DNA from: Prorocentrum cordatum
Lineage: Eukaryota > Sar > Dinophyceae > Prorocentrales > Prorocentraceae
Direction: 5' to 3'
DNA: 64,000 nt
NCBI GenBank assembly: GCA_963575745.1
Contig: CAUYUJ010021037.1
Span: 105,001 to 169,000 of the forward strand
Below the pieces are notes generated by a model that was not told where the DNA came from, did no database searches, and saw only the letters and a program-made list of their open reading frames with translations. The stretch's first letter is position 1, and each line of letters starts with the position of its first letter. Shown in pieces: positions 41,270 through 51,737 of this stretch. The translations under genes were made by a program, and so were the position numbers.

Positions 41270-41461
41270 GTGGAAGCCAAGGAGGCTATGTCTGGCCGAA
41301 CCTATTGCATAAGAAAGTAACACGTGCCCCAAGTGGCTGCGCGGGGCGTAAATAACTACACGAATTCGGCGAAGACCACTTAGCCCGAATCGATACCCGC
41401 CGAACTCACTCGGGGCATGTGTACCCCACGTTAGGCCAGATATGACACACCTTGGCATCTC
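41270..41461 (+). mobile_element. inverted-repeat element family K, copy 2
   Basis: GTGGAAGCCAAGGAGGC and GTCTGGCCGAACC at the left pair with TTAGGCCAGATATGAC and CCTTGGCATCT at the right. Its partner is at 18,921-19,127. Confidence 0.6.
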
Positions 41462-41517
41462 CCCCTCTGCGACCATTCCAGCATTGGCGGCGCACACAGG
41501 GTAGAGGGAGTGGGAAA

Positions 41518-41614
41518 GGCCTCTTAGAAGGAGGCTGCTTCTTAGAAGGCACTGGCCCTTCCATCCATAGACAAGGGCCGCGCCTTCTAAGAAGCAGTCT
41601 CCTTCTAAGAAGCC
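41518..41614. repeat. 33-bp inverted repeat (31 of 33 matched)
   Basis: Arms at 41,518-41,550 and 41,582-41,614, built on CTTCTTAGAAGG; inside, GGCCCTT and AAGGGCC form a further stem. The stem could extend outward through a purine/pyrimidine stretch. Confidence 0.85.
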
Positions 41615-41681
41615 TTCCCCCCTCCCCCTGCCCCCCATCCCCATACCCCCGAAGTCTTTAGTTTTTCGCAACGTCGACCCC

Positions 41682-41830
41682 CAGAGATCTGGACCCCTTC
41701 CCCGGGACAAGCTTTTCATCCTGAGCCGTGTTGTGACGCTCCAGAGGCCCGGCAAAGGCCCCGGGGGGCTGGACCTAGCGAAAAACGCCCGCTGTGATTT
41801 TGCCATGCCGCGAGGGGGTCTGCGCTCTGC
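41682..41830 (+). repeat. dispersed repeat family C, copy 5, near complete
   Basis: GAGATCTGGACCCCTTCCCC, then CTTTTCATCCTGAGCCGTG, TTGTGACGCTCCAGAGGCCC, GGCAAAGGCCCCGGGGGG and CCGCGAGGGGGTCTGCG. Confidence 0.65.
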
Positions 41831-42020
41831 GCCCCTGAGATCCGACGTATAACAAGAAAATGGCGACATCGCGAACAAACACGCCCGGGGCCCTAAGACC
41901 ACATCTTTCTGCGCCCTACTTCGCGCTGCGTTGATCTTTGCGGGCCCCATGGGCCCGAAGTTCTTTGAAGACGCCCGGCTCGAAAACATTGCGACGCCAG
42001 GATCTCAGGGCTGCGCTTAG

Positions 42021-42172
42021 GTCGGGCATGTCCCACTACAGGCGGATTTTGGACGAAATGTAAAGAATAGTCAAACAAGCAGACACCTAAAGAAACGAAA
42101 GAATCAAACATCGTCGCCGGAGTATTTTTGGACTATGCTCGAACCTTCCTCCTGTGGAGGGACGGGCCCGAC
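42021..42172 (+). mobile_element. inverted-repeat element family B, copy 2
   Basis: The left end GTCGGGCATGTCCCACTACA pairs with TGTGGAGGGACGGGCCCGAC at the right. The inner AGAATAGTCAAACA and GACTATGCTCGAA resemble the other copies. Confidence 0.75.
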
Positions 42173-42366
42173 TCAAGGCTGCGCGTGGCCGACGGCGGCC
42201 CGTCGAGGCGGTGCGGCCTCCGGCGCGCGCCCGCTCGGGGCCTGGCCGCCTGGGGGGGCCCAGCCGCCGCGGCCGTCCTGGCCCGCGCCCGGCGGCGGGC
42301 CCGGGCCCCAGGCGGGGGCGGGCGGCCAGCCGCCCTGCCGCGGCGGCTCGGCAACGGGGCCCACGA

Positions 42367-43470
42367 GGCAAGAATCAGCAGCATCAGCATGAGCATCACC
42401 AGCAGCAGCAACAGCAGCATCATAATCATCCTCAGCCTCCTCATCCTCATCCTCACCCTCATCATCCTCACCATCCTCATCAGCATCATCATCGTCATGA
42501 GCATCATCACCATCATCGCCAACAGCAACAGCAGCAGCAGCATCGCCATCATCAACATCAACATCATCATCCGCGTCATCATCATCACCTTCAGCATCAC
42601 CATCATCAGCATAAACGTCGTCGTCATCCTGATAGTCGTCATCACTGTCACCATCACCATCACCATCATCATCATCATCGTCGTCGTCGTCGTCGTGGTC
42701 GTCGTCGTGGTCATCCTCCGAATCACCATCACAATCACCATCACCAAAATCGTCACCGTCGTAATCATAATCATCATAATCATCAGCATCATCATCATCG
42801 TCCACATCATCAGCATCATCATCGTCTTCATCGTGATCAAAAAAAACATCGTGGTCCTCATCATCACAAGCACCACCAACATCACCAAAATTGTGTCGTC
42901 ATCATCATCATTCACAGCATCATCAGCTTTATCAGCATCAGCAGCAACAGTCATCATCAGCATCAGCCTCATCACCGTCATCATCACCACCGTCATCTTC
43001 ATCACCATCATCAGCAGCAATCTCAGCATCATAATCAGCACCAGGACCACCATCATCATCAGCAGCATCACCAGCACCAGCAACAGCAACATCACCATCA
43101 ACATCGAAATCATCATCTCAGCAGCAACATCACGATCGCCATCGTCATCGTGATCAGCATGATCATTATCATCGTCAACATCGTCAACACCATCATCAAC
43201 ACCACCATGAGCATCTTAGTGATCAGCATCGTCACTACCAGTATCATCAGCATCCTCAGCCTCACCACTATCATCGTAATTCGCATCTTCATCATCTGGT
43301 GTCGTCGTAAGTCGCACTTGTATTTTTATTATTGTCATTGTATGCACCCGTAGCATCAGCAGCCTTATCATCGTTATCAACATCCGTACTCGCATCATTA
43401 TTATCGTCATCATTCGTATCGTCACCAGCCGCATCGTCGACACCATAAGCAGCAGCGGCATCGTTCTCGA
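42367..43470. repeat. (CAT)n tract, part 1 of the 42-48 kb array
   Basis: CAT/ATC triplets with CAG, CAC and CGT variants over about 1.1 kb. His, Ile/Ser or Met/Asp polymers in all frames are artefacts. Confidence 0.9.
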
Positions 43471-43472
43471 GC

Positions 43473-44431
43473 GCGAAAGATACCCGTACCCTTACCTAGA
43501 CAGGGTGGCAAGGGGCCGGGGGGCGGCTCGTCGCAGCTGACGGCGGCTGCACAACTGTAGAAACGACAGCCGATCGAGCATTACAGACCGCTGTCTTCTC
43601 GGGGCGCACCTTAGCACCGATCGCACGTGCGTTCGAATCGGCGGAGTGCCCGACCCTGCGTTGGTTGTTGTCGATGTAGACCAGCTACTGCGGAGGCGCG
43701 CCCCCAGATACACATCCGGGCTTTGAGGAGTCAACGCGCACTCGGGGGCGCATGCGAGCAACTCTGGCGCGAACGTCATTGCACGACAACCGCCCTATCG
43801 CGAATTGCTCGGTGCAGAGACATCGCGAATCTGTGCCCTGGGCGAGGTCGCCAGAGGCTGCCCCCCTTGGACGGCCGTCCGCGGATCACCCCAACTAGGT
43901 ACGGCTGCCCCATGAAAACCCAAAAACATACCCGTACCTAGCCGGGGTGCCGCAGTTCACCCCAGCTAGGTCCGGGTATGTTTCGGTGGTTTCAGGCAGG
44001 TCCCCGTGCCTAGCCGAGGTGGCGGCAGGCCCAAAACGCTCTCGAGCACATATCATGCCCTCCAGAGCCGTCCCCGACGTGGCCGCTGCGGCCCCCTGGG
44101 TGCGCGACATTGCAACGTCGTTCCTCAGGGCAGGCCCAGACGCATTGGTTGCCAGGATAGCGAGGACATGCAACTCTTTATCGATTGGGACAGGCGCCGC
44201 CACATATGGGCGGATTTGAACCGCGCACGCACCACGATGCCCCGAGACGTCCCTAACAACAACCAGCGCTTGTCGCTGCAATCAGACACCCAACCATCGA
44301 GCGCGCCGTTGCGTCTTGACGCGCGGATGCTGCACTGGCGCGCGCGGGGCAAGCTGACCGGGCACAATAGCAAGCGCCCAGTCCTCTTGACGGCCCATCT
44401 CACCTTGGCTGGCCCCGGGTACGGGAATCTT
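43473..44431. mobile_element. TIR-bounded insert inside the (CAT)n array
   Basis: GCGAAAGATACCCGTACCC at 43,473-43,491 is matched (17 of 19) by its complement at 44,413-44,431. CAT repeats border both sides. Inside, 43,913-43,998 folds into a hairpin with arms of about 40 bp, whose best part CATACCCGTACCTAGC repeats the terminal CCCGTACC. No transposase motif is visible; short frames have ordinary composition but no recognised domain. I read it as a non-autonomous DNA transposon of about 960 bp. Confidence 0.5.
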
Positions 44432-44447
44432 TCGGACCAATGACGTG

Positions 44448-44856
44448 GCCATAAACAACACCATCGCCATCCTGATCGTCATCATGATCATCGTTATCAC
44501 CATCACCATTAGCAGCACAATCATCGCCATTAGCATCATCATCAACATCGTTTTCGTCATCAGCATGTTCATCATGATCTTCATCCTCATCATCATCATC
44601 GTCATCATCCGTAACGTCATCATCACTATCGTCATCGACATCATCATCCGACGCAGCATCATCAGAGGCAGCATCAGCATCAACATAAGCATCAGTCAAC
44701 TCACCATCACCATTACAATTGAAACGATCGTTACCATAAGCATCATCATTGTCACCATTGACACCAGCATCCTCAGCATAACCTTCGTCATCATCAGCAT
44801 CACCTTCATCACCCACATCATCGGCAGCATCACCACCGTCATCTTCATCACCATGC
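44448..44856. repeat. (CAT)n tract, part 2
   Basis: CAT/ATC triplets with CAG and CGT variants. Confidence 0.9.
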
Positions 44857-44920
44857 TTTTTTTGACTCGCGGACAGAGGGCGAAACGACGCGGCCGCCGG
44901 CGCCCCAGCACGGTGCCGAC

Positions 44921-46232
44921 CTAATCGGGCACCTTGGGCAGCTGCGCGATGCGGCGCGCAGCTAAGGCAGCGAATTCAGCTGCGTTGCCCCCAACGCAGC
45001 ACAGGTTGCCGAGGAGCAACAGCGCCTGCCCCCGCGCTGGCAGCGGGTCCTGCCAGCCTGGACACGCGCCTCCCAGCATGGCCGCCGCGGCCCCGGCGCT
45101 GCCACTGCAGCGAAGGCAACAAACGGATCCGGGACCTTGTGCGAGGGAGTGCGGCCACCACGAGCGCCCCGAGAAGAATGCCGCCAGCATGGCGCCAGCG
45201 CTGACGGGCTCGGCGCTGCCACTCTGGCGCGGCCGGGCAGCCGGCGGAGCCGCGCGGGCGTGGCCGGGCAGGGCGGGGCCCGCTGGGGCGGACGCCGCGC
45301 GAGTGCGAGCCCCGCGGCGGACAGCCCGCCAGATACGCCGGCCGCGGCGCTGGCGCGCTGAGCGCACGGCGTCCGCCAGCTGCAGCCACAAGTCGGCGTG
45401 CTCCCGGTCACGCACGTCGGAGCCAGCTACGATCTGGGCGCAAGACCGCACGACGTACTGGCTGTCTGTGGCGAGGTCGACGGGGCCCCCGACGATACGG
45501 GCCGCCGCCACGGCGGCTGTCACCTCGGCCCGCTGTGCCGTCTGCAGACCGTCGACCGGTCCGGCGAGATTCGGGTCCTCGGGCCCTCGCACCGCAGGCC
45601 CCAAGCCGCGCGCGCCAGCAGCGGGTCAGTAGGGTGGAGGCAGGCCCCGTCGCTCAACACAGTCCGGCGGGGCGCCTCAGGGAGCCGCGCGGCCTGGGGT
45701 GGAAGCTGCGGGCACTCGCTCCCTGCTGCCTCTGCAAGGGCGGCGAGCAACGGCGGCGGCGCGAAAACTCCAGTGGAGGCGACCCCGGCCGGCAGCAGCT
45801 GCCGCAGAGCCCCGGCGTCACCGGGCAGCGCCTCGGTCCGCGGCGCTGCGGCCAGCGCGGCGCGGCGGGGGCCCTCCTAGGCAGGGCACAGCCACAGGCG
45901 ATGCTCGAGGTCCTCGGGGGCCAGCCCGCAGTGCGGGCAAGTGCCAGCATTGCCGTTCCACTTCGCCGCGATGGCCTCGGTGACGACGCTGCCGCACATG
46001 ACGCTGCGCAAGGCACTAGCGGCCTCGGGAGACAGGGCGTCGGTGGCAAGCAGGCGGCGCGTCGCCCACCTGTCCACGCCGCTGGCCAAGTGGGCAAAAC
46101 ACGGCCGGCGAGACGCGACCTTGCAGCACTCCGCCCGGTGCCACGCCGCCATCACCACGCGTTCAGTGGATCGCCGCGACCGCTCTGCAGGGCACCAGCC
46201 GTGCGGCGCAGACGGCACGCCCACCCGGCTCT
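44921..46232 (-). pseudogene. LINE fragment, element 3: zinc finger and RNase H
   Basis: The minus strand starts inside the reverse transcriptase C-terminal region (VDRWATRRLLATD) and gives the zinc finger TCPHCGLAPEDLEHRLWLCPA near 45,880-45,950. It passes a TAG at 45,877-45,879 and continues in the same phase to the first RNase H motif VLSDGACLHP. After a phase change near 45,600 come TAQRAEVTAAV with the Glu, LATDSQYVVRS with the second Asp, and at the end GGNAAEFAALAARR, where Glu replaces the usual last Asp. The fragment is enclosed by (CAT)n, so the rest of the element is missing. Confidence 0.75.
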
Positions 46233-46237
46233 ACACG

Positions 46238-48255
46238 TCATGCAGAGTAGTTTCATCAGCAGCAGCATCAGGATCGGCATCCGTATCATAAATGTCATCC
46301 GCATCGTCACCCTCGTCATCAGCGCCATGATCATCATCATTAGCAGCAGCAGCATCAACATCAGCATCAGCAACATCACCATCATCATCATCAGCATCAT
46401 CAGCATCATCATCATAGTGCTCATCATCATCATCATCGTGATCAGCATCATCGCTACCATCGACACCAGCTTCGCCAGCATCACCAGCAGCAGCATCAAC
46501 TGCATCAGCAGTATCATCATCAAGATCACCACCATCCTTGCCATCGTCGTCGTCATCATCACATCATGAAGGTCATCATCATCATCATCATCAGGATCGC
46601 CATTATCAGCATCGTCACCAGCGTCATCGGCATTGGTATCATCGGCAGCGCGATCATCATCAACATCGCATGTGCCATCAGCATCACCATCATCAGCATC
46701 AGGATCGTCATCATAAGCATTGTCATCAGCATCATCACCATCATCACCATCATCGTCGTCGCAGCATCGTCAACATCATCGTCAGCATCAGCCTCAATAT
46801 TATCACCCTCATCATCCTCATCACCATCACCATCATCAGCATCATCATGATCATCATCATCGCCAGCACCATCATTACCGACATCATTATTATCATCGTC
46901 CTCGTCAAAGTCGCCATCATGTTCGAAATGACCATCGTCATTATGATCATCAAGACCGTCATCACCACCACCGTCATCAACGCCATCATCAGCATCATCA
47001 TCATAGTTGTCACCATCACCATCTGCATCATAAGCGTCACCATCATCATCACCACCATCATCATCATGACCATCATCATCACCATCGCAATCGTCGAAAT
47101 CATCATCATGATCAACCTTATCATCATCATCACCATCAGCATCATCATTGACAGCATCGGCAAAATCATCATCATCATCATCGTCGTCATCGTCGTCACC
47201 GTCATCATCACCATCACCACCGTGAGCATCAACATCATCATCATCAGAATCATCATGATCGTCATCGTCACCATCGTCGTCAGGGTTATCGTCGTCATCA
47301 TCATCGCCAGAATCGTCATCATGATCGTCGTCATCATCGTCGTCCTGATCATCGTCGACGTCATCGCCATGGTCATAATCATCGCCATCATCATCGCCAT
47401 CATCATCATCATCATCATAAACAGCATGACCGTCATCATGACCATCGTCGTTAGCGTCATCAGCATCATCATCAGCAGCAGCATTGGCAGCAGCAGCATC
47501 CTCATCATCATCGTCATCATCACCATCGTCATCATCGTTAACAGAATCGTCAGCGTCATCCCCAGCATCAGCATCAGCATCATCATCCCAATCATCACAA
47601 TGATGAGAATGATAATATCATCTTCGCCATCACCATCATCATCAGCATCATCACCATCAGCATGATCGTCATCGTCATCGTCATCAACATCGTCATCGTC
47701 ATCGTCGTCATCATCCCTACCGCCATCATCATCATCATCATCAGCTTGCTCGCCATCATCGCCATCGCCATTTGCGTCATCAGCATCGTCATCATTAGCA
47801 TCGTTTTCATCATCATCGTTATCATCGTCTCCGTCATCGTCGTCATCATCATTACCATCATCATGATCAGCATCATGATCATGATCGTTACTATCACCAT
47901 CGTCATCAGCGCCATCATCAGCATCATCATAAGTGTGATCATACTCGTCATCGTCGTCAGCATCATCGTCAGCGTCATCATCGGCATCAATATCATCATC
48001 AGCATCCCCATCTTCATCATGATGATGATGAACATCATCATCATCATCATCATGACCATCATCCTCATCAACATCACCATTCTCACCAGCACCATCACCC
48101 TCATCCGCATCTTCACCATCACCCAGTATCATTATCATAATCATCATCAGCATCGTCATTAGGGTATTCATCCTCATCACCACAGTCATCATCGTTGTTT
48201 CTGATCCGCTATCTTCACCATCATCATCATCGTCATCACCACCATCATCATCCCC
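46238..48255. repeat. (CAT)n tract, part 3, about 2 kb
   Basis: The longest block of the array: CAT, CAC, CAG and CGT triplets. Frames of several hundred codons on either strand are artefacts. Confidence 0.95.
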
Positions 48256-48384
48256 CCGTCTCCCGCCCGCTATCCTCCCCCCCCTACCGCTTTCTGCCCC
48301 CATTCCCCGTCTGAGCCCGCCCCGCACCGTGCTGGAGCCCCTCCGCCTGTCCCCCTCCGTGGCCCACTCCCCAGACATCCGGCC

Positions 48385-48500
48385 TCTCGAGGCCCCCCAA
48401 CCGGGGCCCTCAGACCGTCAGGGAAAAAAAGCAAACCAGGCCCAGGGAAGAGGTCGAAGCCCGTGCCTCGAACACCATCGAGACGCCAGAGATGTCCCCT
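48385..48500 (-). repeat. dispersed repeat family C, reverse
   Basis: GAGGCCCCCCAACCGGGGCC, then CTCAGACCGTCAGGG and CAGGGAAGAGGTCGAAGCC are the complement of the family order. Confidence 0.5.
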
Positions 48501-48689
48501 GAGAGCCGAGGTAGCGAAAAAAATGCAACCTCGCAAACAATCACCCCTGGATTTCCAAACCCCATATCTCTGCGCCATTTTTTCTGCGAGGGTCCTGCGG
48601 CCCGACATTCCTCAAAAACGCTGGGCTCGAAAACACTGTTCGGTGGCAACTCACAGGAGCCTCCCATACCATCTTGTCGGCTCTTGCGA

Positions 48690-48765
48690 ATCGTCGCTAA
48701 TCAACGCTAGTCGACGCTAATCGACGCAAAATCAGCGCTAATCGACGCTAATCGATGCTACATCG
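48690..48765 (+). repeat. short tandem repeat of CGACGCTAAT
   Basis: About seven degenerate 10-11-bp units (ACGCTAATC, ACGCTAGTC, GCGCTAATC). Confidence 0.75.
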
Positions 48766-48871
48766 GCGCTGCCTCACGACGCGAGTCGACGCGAAAGACG
48801 GAACTAACGGGGTACACCAGACTCCCATGACTTGCGACCGAAACATTGCGACGCCAGGATCTCAGCTTTAG

Positions 48872-49024
48872 GTCGGGCATGTCCTCCTACAGGCGGATCT
48901 TGGAAGAAAAGAGCAACATATATTCAACATAGGTTCAATAATAGTCGAGAATAGTCCAAAAATCGTCTCCAGACTATCTTCTCACTATTCTTGTATATTC
49001 CTCCTGGTGAGGGACGTGCCCGAC
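48872..49024 (+). mobile_element. inverted-repeat element family B, copy 3
   Basis: GTCGGGCATGTCCTCCTACA at the left, GGTGAGGGACGTGCCCGAC at the right. Upstream, GCGACGCCAGGATCTCAG is also found just before copy 2, so the two may have inserted into, or moved with, the same flanking repeat. Confidence 0.75.
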
Positions 49025-49439
49025 TTTGAATCTCAGGGGAGGACCGTGCCCCGAACACAGTCGAGACGCCCAACGTCTTGGGGACGGCGGGGCCCCCCGG
49101 GGCGCGAGGGGCCCCCCGCAGGGCCGCCGATCAAGAGCCGTGGATCGAACGCCTAGATGTTGACACCAGCGCCAACATCGGCGCTGCGCTTCCACCGAGG
49201 GAATAAGATCCCGATCTCGGTGCTGGTGGCAACATTCTGGCTCCCAGGGTGACCGAAATATGAGCACCAACACCGAAATCTAGGATCGACTTCCCCCTGT
49301 GGAGGCAACCCCATGTGTTGGTGATGATGCCCACATCCAGGCCTCCAACAGTGGACAAGAACTCACAGGAGAGGGGCGGCTCCTGCCTTGCTCGGCCCCA
49401 TGGGCCCCCCCCTGAGCCGGCCCTGAGGAGCTGCTACGT
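49025..49439. other. no gene recognised
   Basis: Mixed sequence with a C/G-rich patch at 49,080-49,125. Confidence 0.4.
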
Positions 49440-49613
49440 CAGGTTCGTGTCGTGCCGACTTCGGCGTTGGTTTCTGACACCGCGGGGACCGTTCAACCTT
49501 GAACGATCGGCCGTTCCCGAAACGTCCAAATCGTTCCACCTCGAACGATTCTGGGTCGCCCGCGGCGTTCAACGTTGCATACCAGTCGACGCTGGTCGAC
49601 TCGGCACGAACCT
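49440..49613 (+). mobile_element. inverted-repeat element family G, copy 2
   Basis: CAGGTTCGTGTCGTGCCGAC at the left; GTCGACTCGGCACGAACCTA at the right. The inner CCGTTCAACCTTGAACGATC and GGCGTTCAACG match copy 1 at 10.5 kb. Confidence 0.65.
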
Positions 49614-49804
49614 ACCGTATGCTGCATCCTCGGAGTGACCTTGTCTGTCCCGTCGCGGCCCTATTCGTGTCGAAACCTTGGCGAATCCATGCAGGCCTGC
49701 GCTGGATCGAATCGCTAAGCCGGATCTGATCGGAAACGGGTCGCATCGCAAGCGGATCGTCCCGAATCGAATCGAGATCGGAGCGCCTGGCTCTGGCTGG
49801 CGTT

Positions 49805-49995
49805 GGGTCGGTGAATCGAGCCGAATCGAATCGAATCGAATCGAATCGGAATCGCGGCCCTGGCTGGCGAATCCAGTCGCATCGAATCGGATAGTAGGCG
49901 GCCCTGTCCATGTCGGACTGGTCGGATCCGTGTCGAATCCGCGTCGAATCCACGCCAAATCCGCGTCGAGTCCGCATCGAGCCCGCGTCGGGCCC
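49805..49995 (+). repeat. (GAATC)n and (GTCGAATCCGC)n short repeats
   Basis: Five to six GAATC units near 49,808-49,850 and several 11-bp TCGAATCCGCG units near 49,925-49,990. Not a telomere repeat. Confidence 0.75.
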
Positions 49996-50296
49996 GAGAA
50001 AAGGCACCAATCTTGACGGACAGGAGAGGTCCCCCGAAGATGCAACACAAGAATGGGTCCAGACCTCTGGGGCTCACGCACCGAAAACCTGAGAGCAGCC
50101 GGATGTCTGGGGATGCTCTCCCGCAGCTGCGCCTCGCCGAGAGAATTCCCGGAAGGTTTTGCTGGATCGCGCCGAGCGGCCGCCAGAGTGACCCGAGGTG
50201 TGGCCTCGAACAGAGTGCACCGACGTCGCGCTCTGTCACACCGTGGAGCCCGGAGGTCTAGAACACTTCTCGAGGCCAGAGGCCTCCTGGATTTCA

Positions 50297-50437
50297 GTCG
50301 GGCCTGTCTCTCTACAGGAGGAAGATGCAAAAGTAGTCAAAAGATAATCTGGGAACGATGTTTTGACTATGGTCGAAAATTTGTTGGCTATCTTTTACTT
50401 TTCGTCCAAAGTCCGCCTGTAGGGGGACGCGCCCGAC
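50297..50437 (+). mobile_element. inverted-repeat element family B, copy 4
   Basis: GTCGGGCCTGTCTCTCTACA at the left, TGTAGGGGGACGCGCCCGAC at the right. It shares AATCTGGGAACGATGTTTTG with copy 1 (TCTGGGGACGATGTTTG). Confidence 0.75.
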
Positions 50438-50479
50438 CCAGTCCTCGATGGGATCCGAGTAAATGGGCTCGGAGGATCG

Positions 50480-50560
50480 CGAGGCATCGCCGATGCATCG
50501 CCGATGCATCGGCGAGGAGTTGGCGATGCACGGGCGATGTCGGCGATGCATTGGTGCCGT
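50480..50560 (+). repeat. GATGCATCGCC short tandem repeat
   Basis: Degenerate 11-12-bp units GCATCGCCGAT, then GGCGATGCA in the other sense, so the block is also partly palindromic. Confidence 0.7.
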
Positions 50561-51159
50561 CGTCATGGAGAAAGTCGAGCTCCGCATCGAGCCAATTTCT
50601 CATCCCGAGTCGTTTCTCAACCCCTGGGATCCTGGCGTCGCAATCTTTGCGATCCGGGCGTTTTCGAAAAATTTCGGGCCCTGGGACCCTCACAGATCGC
50701 CCTCGTGGGAGAACGGCTCAGAAAAATTGGGTCTAGGGCTCCGGGTGTGACTTTCCGCGATGTTGCACTTTTCTTGCTACGTCGGGTCTCAGGGACGGCC
50801 TGGTGGCCGAAAACCTCCTGTCGTGACCCTTTCGGAACGAAAGAAGGAAGTGGGGGCAAATTGAACTTGCAAGCCCTTTGGAGCTGGCAGGGGGATCTAA
50901 ACCGGCTGGAACCCCGCAGAAAATCTGTCCCCAGACCAAGAAACCGCCTAAAAATCTACCCCCAAACCCCTCCCGGAGTCCATGTGGTGCAGCTTTTCGA
51001 ACGAAGCCAATCCTTCACGATCCCGGGGCCCGCAAACGGCCCCCAGTAGGCTGAGAAGTATCGGGAAAAATCAAACCCGAAACCGCGAACCTGTCCGCTA
51101 CTGACCGGAGCCAGTGCTGGGCAACCTCCCTACACCCCCTACGTCATGATGTTGTTCAC
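50561..51159. other. no gene recognised
   Basis: Mixed sequence. GGGATCCTGGCGTCGCAAT near 50,627 is the complement of the GCGACGCCAGGATC block seen before two family B copies. Confidence 0.4.
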
Positions 51160-51350
51160 CAAATCGACCCCCAAAGGTCTGGACCCCTTCCCGGGGGCCG
51201 GTTTTTCATCCCCCCGAGGCCCAGTGAGGGCCCCCGGAGGCCGAAACTGGCGACAAACCTCCCGCCGTGGCTTCTTCACCACGCGAGGGGGCCCAGGCGC
51301 CGATCCAAGAAGTCGGTGCGGAGCGCCAAAAGTTTTTGCTTATGCCGTTG
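51160..51350 (+). repeat. family C copy 6 joined to a half copy of family A
   Basis: AAAGGTCTGGACCCCTTCCC, GGCCGGTTTTTCATCCCCC and GGAGGCCGAAACTGG are family C. From about 51,285, GGCGCCGATCCAAGAAG, then GCGGAGCGCCAAAAG and GCTTATGCCGTT are the right half of family A. The left half is missing. Confidence 0.65.
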
Positions 51351-51512
51351 TTTCCCCTGCGACTCAGACCTCCCGACGGCTCCAAAGCGGGGGTCGATTT
51401 AGCTCGGGAGCCCTTGCCCGTCCCACCGCCGGCCTGCTGTGCGGGCGGTGCGCCCCACGCCGGCGGACCTGTGCCCCGCCACCCCTCCCGCCGTCAGCGT
51501 CGAGGTCGGCGC

Positions 51513-51727
51513 TGACAGCCACCACGACGACGACGACGACGGCCACCACGACGACGATGTCGACGACGACGACGACCACCACCACCACCACCACCACCAC
51601 GACGACGACGACAACGACGACGACGACGACACTGACGACGACGACACTGACGACGACGACGACGACGGCGGCGACTACGACGACGACGACGACGACGGCG
51701 GCGACGACGACGACGGCGACGACGGCG
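51513..51727. repeat. (GAC)n tract
   Basis: GAC triplets with CAC, GGC and ACT variants. It reads Asp, Thr or Arg polymers by frame, and Val or Ser polymers on the other strand. Confidence 0.9.
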
Positions 51728-51737
51728 TGCGCTCGGT

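Noticed and set aside
42128-48378. Frames of several hundred Met/Asp, His or Ile/Ser codons
   Set aside because: Artefacts of (CAT)n. Only 44,921-46,232 shows true protein motifs.
49805-49995. Telomere repeat
   Set aside because: GAATC units do not match the TTTAGGG-type telomere repeats known from dinoflagellates and are few.
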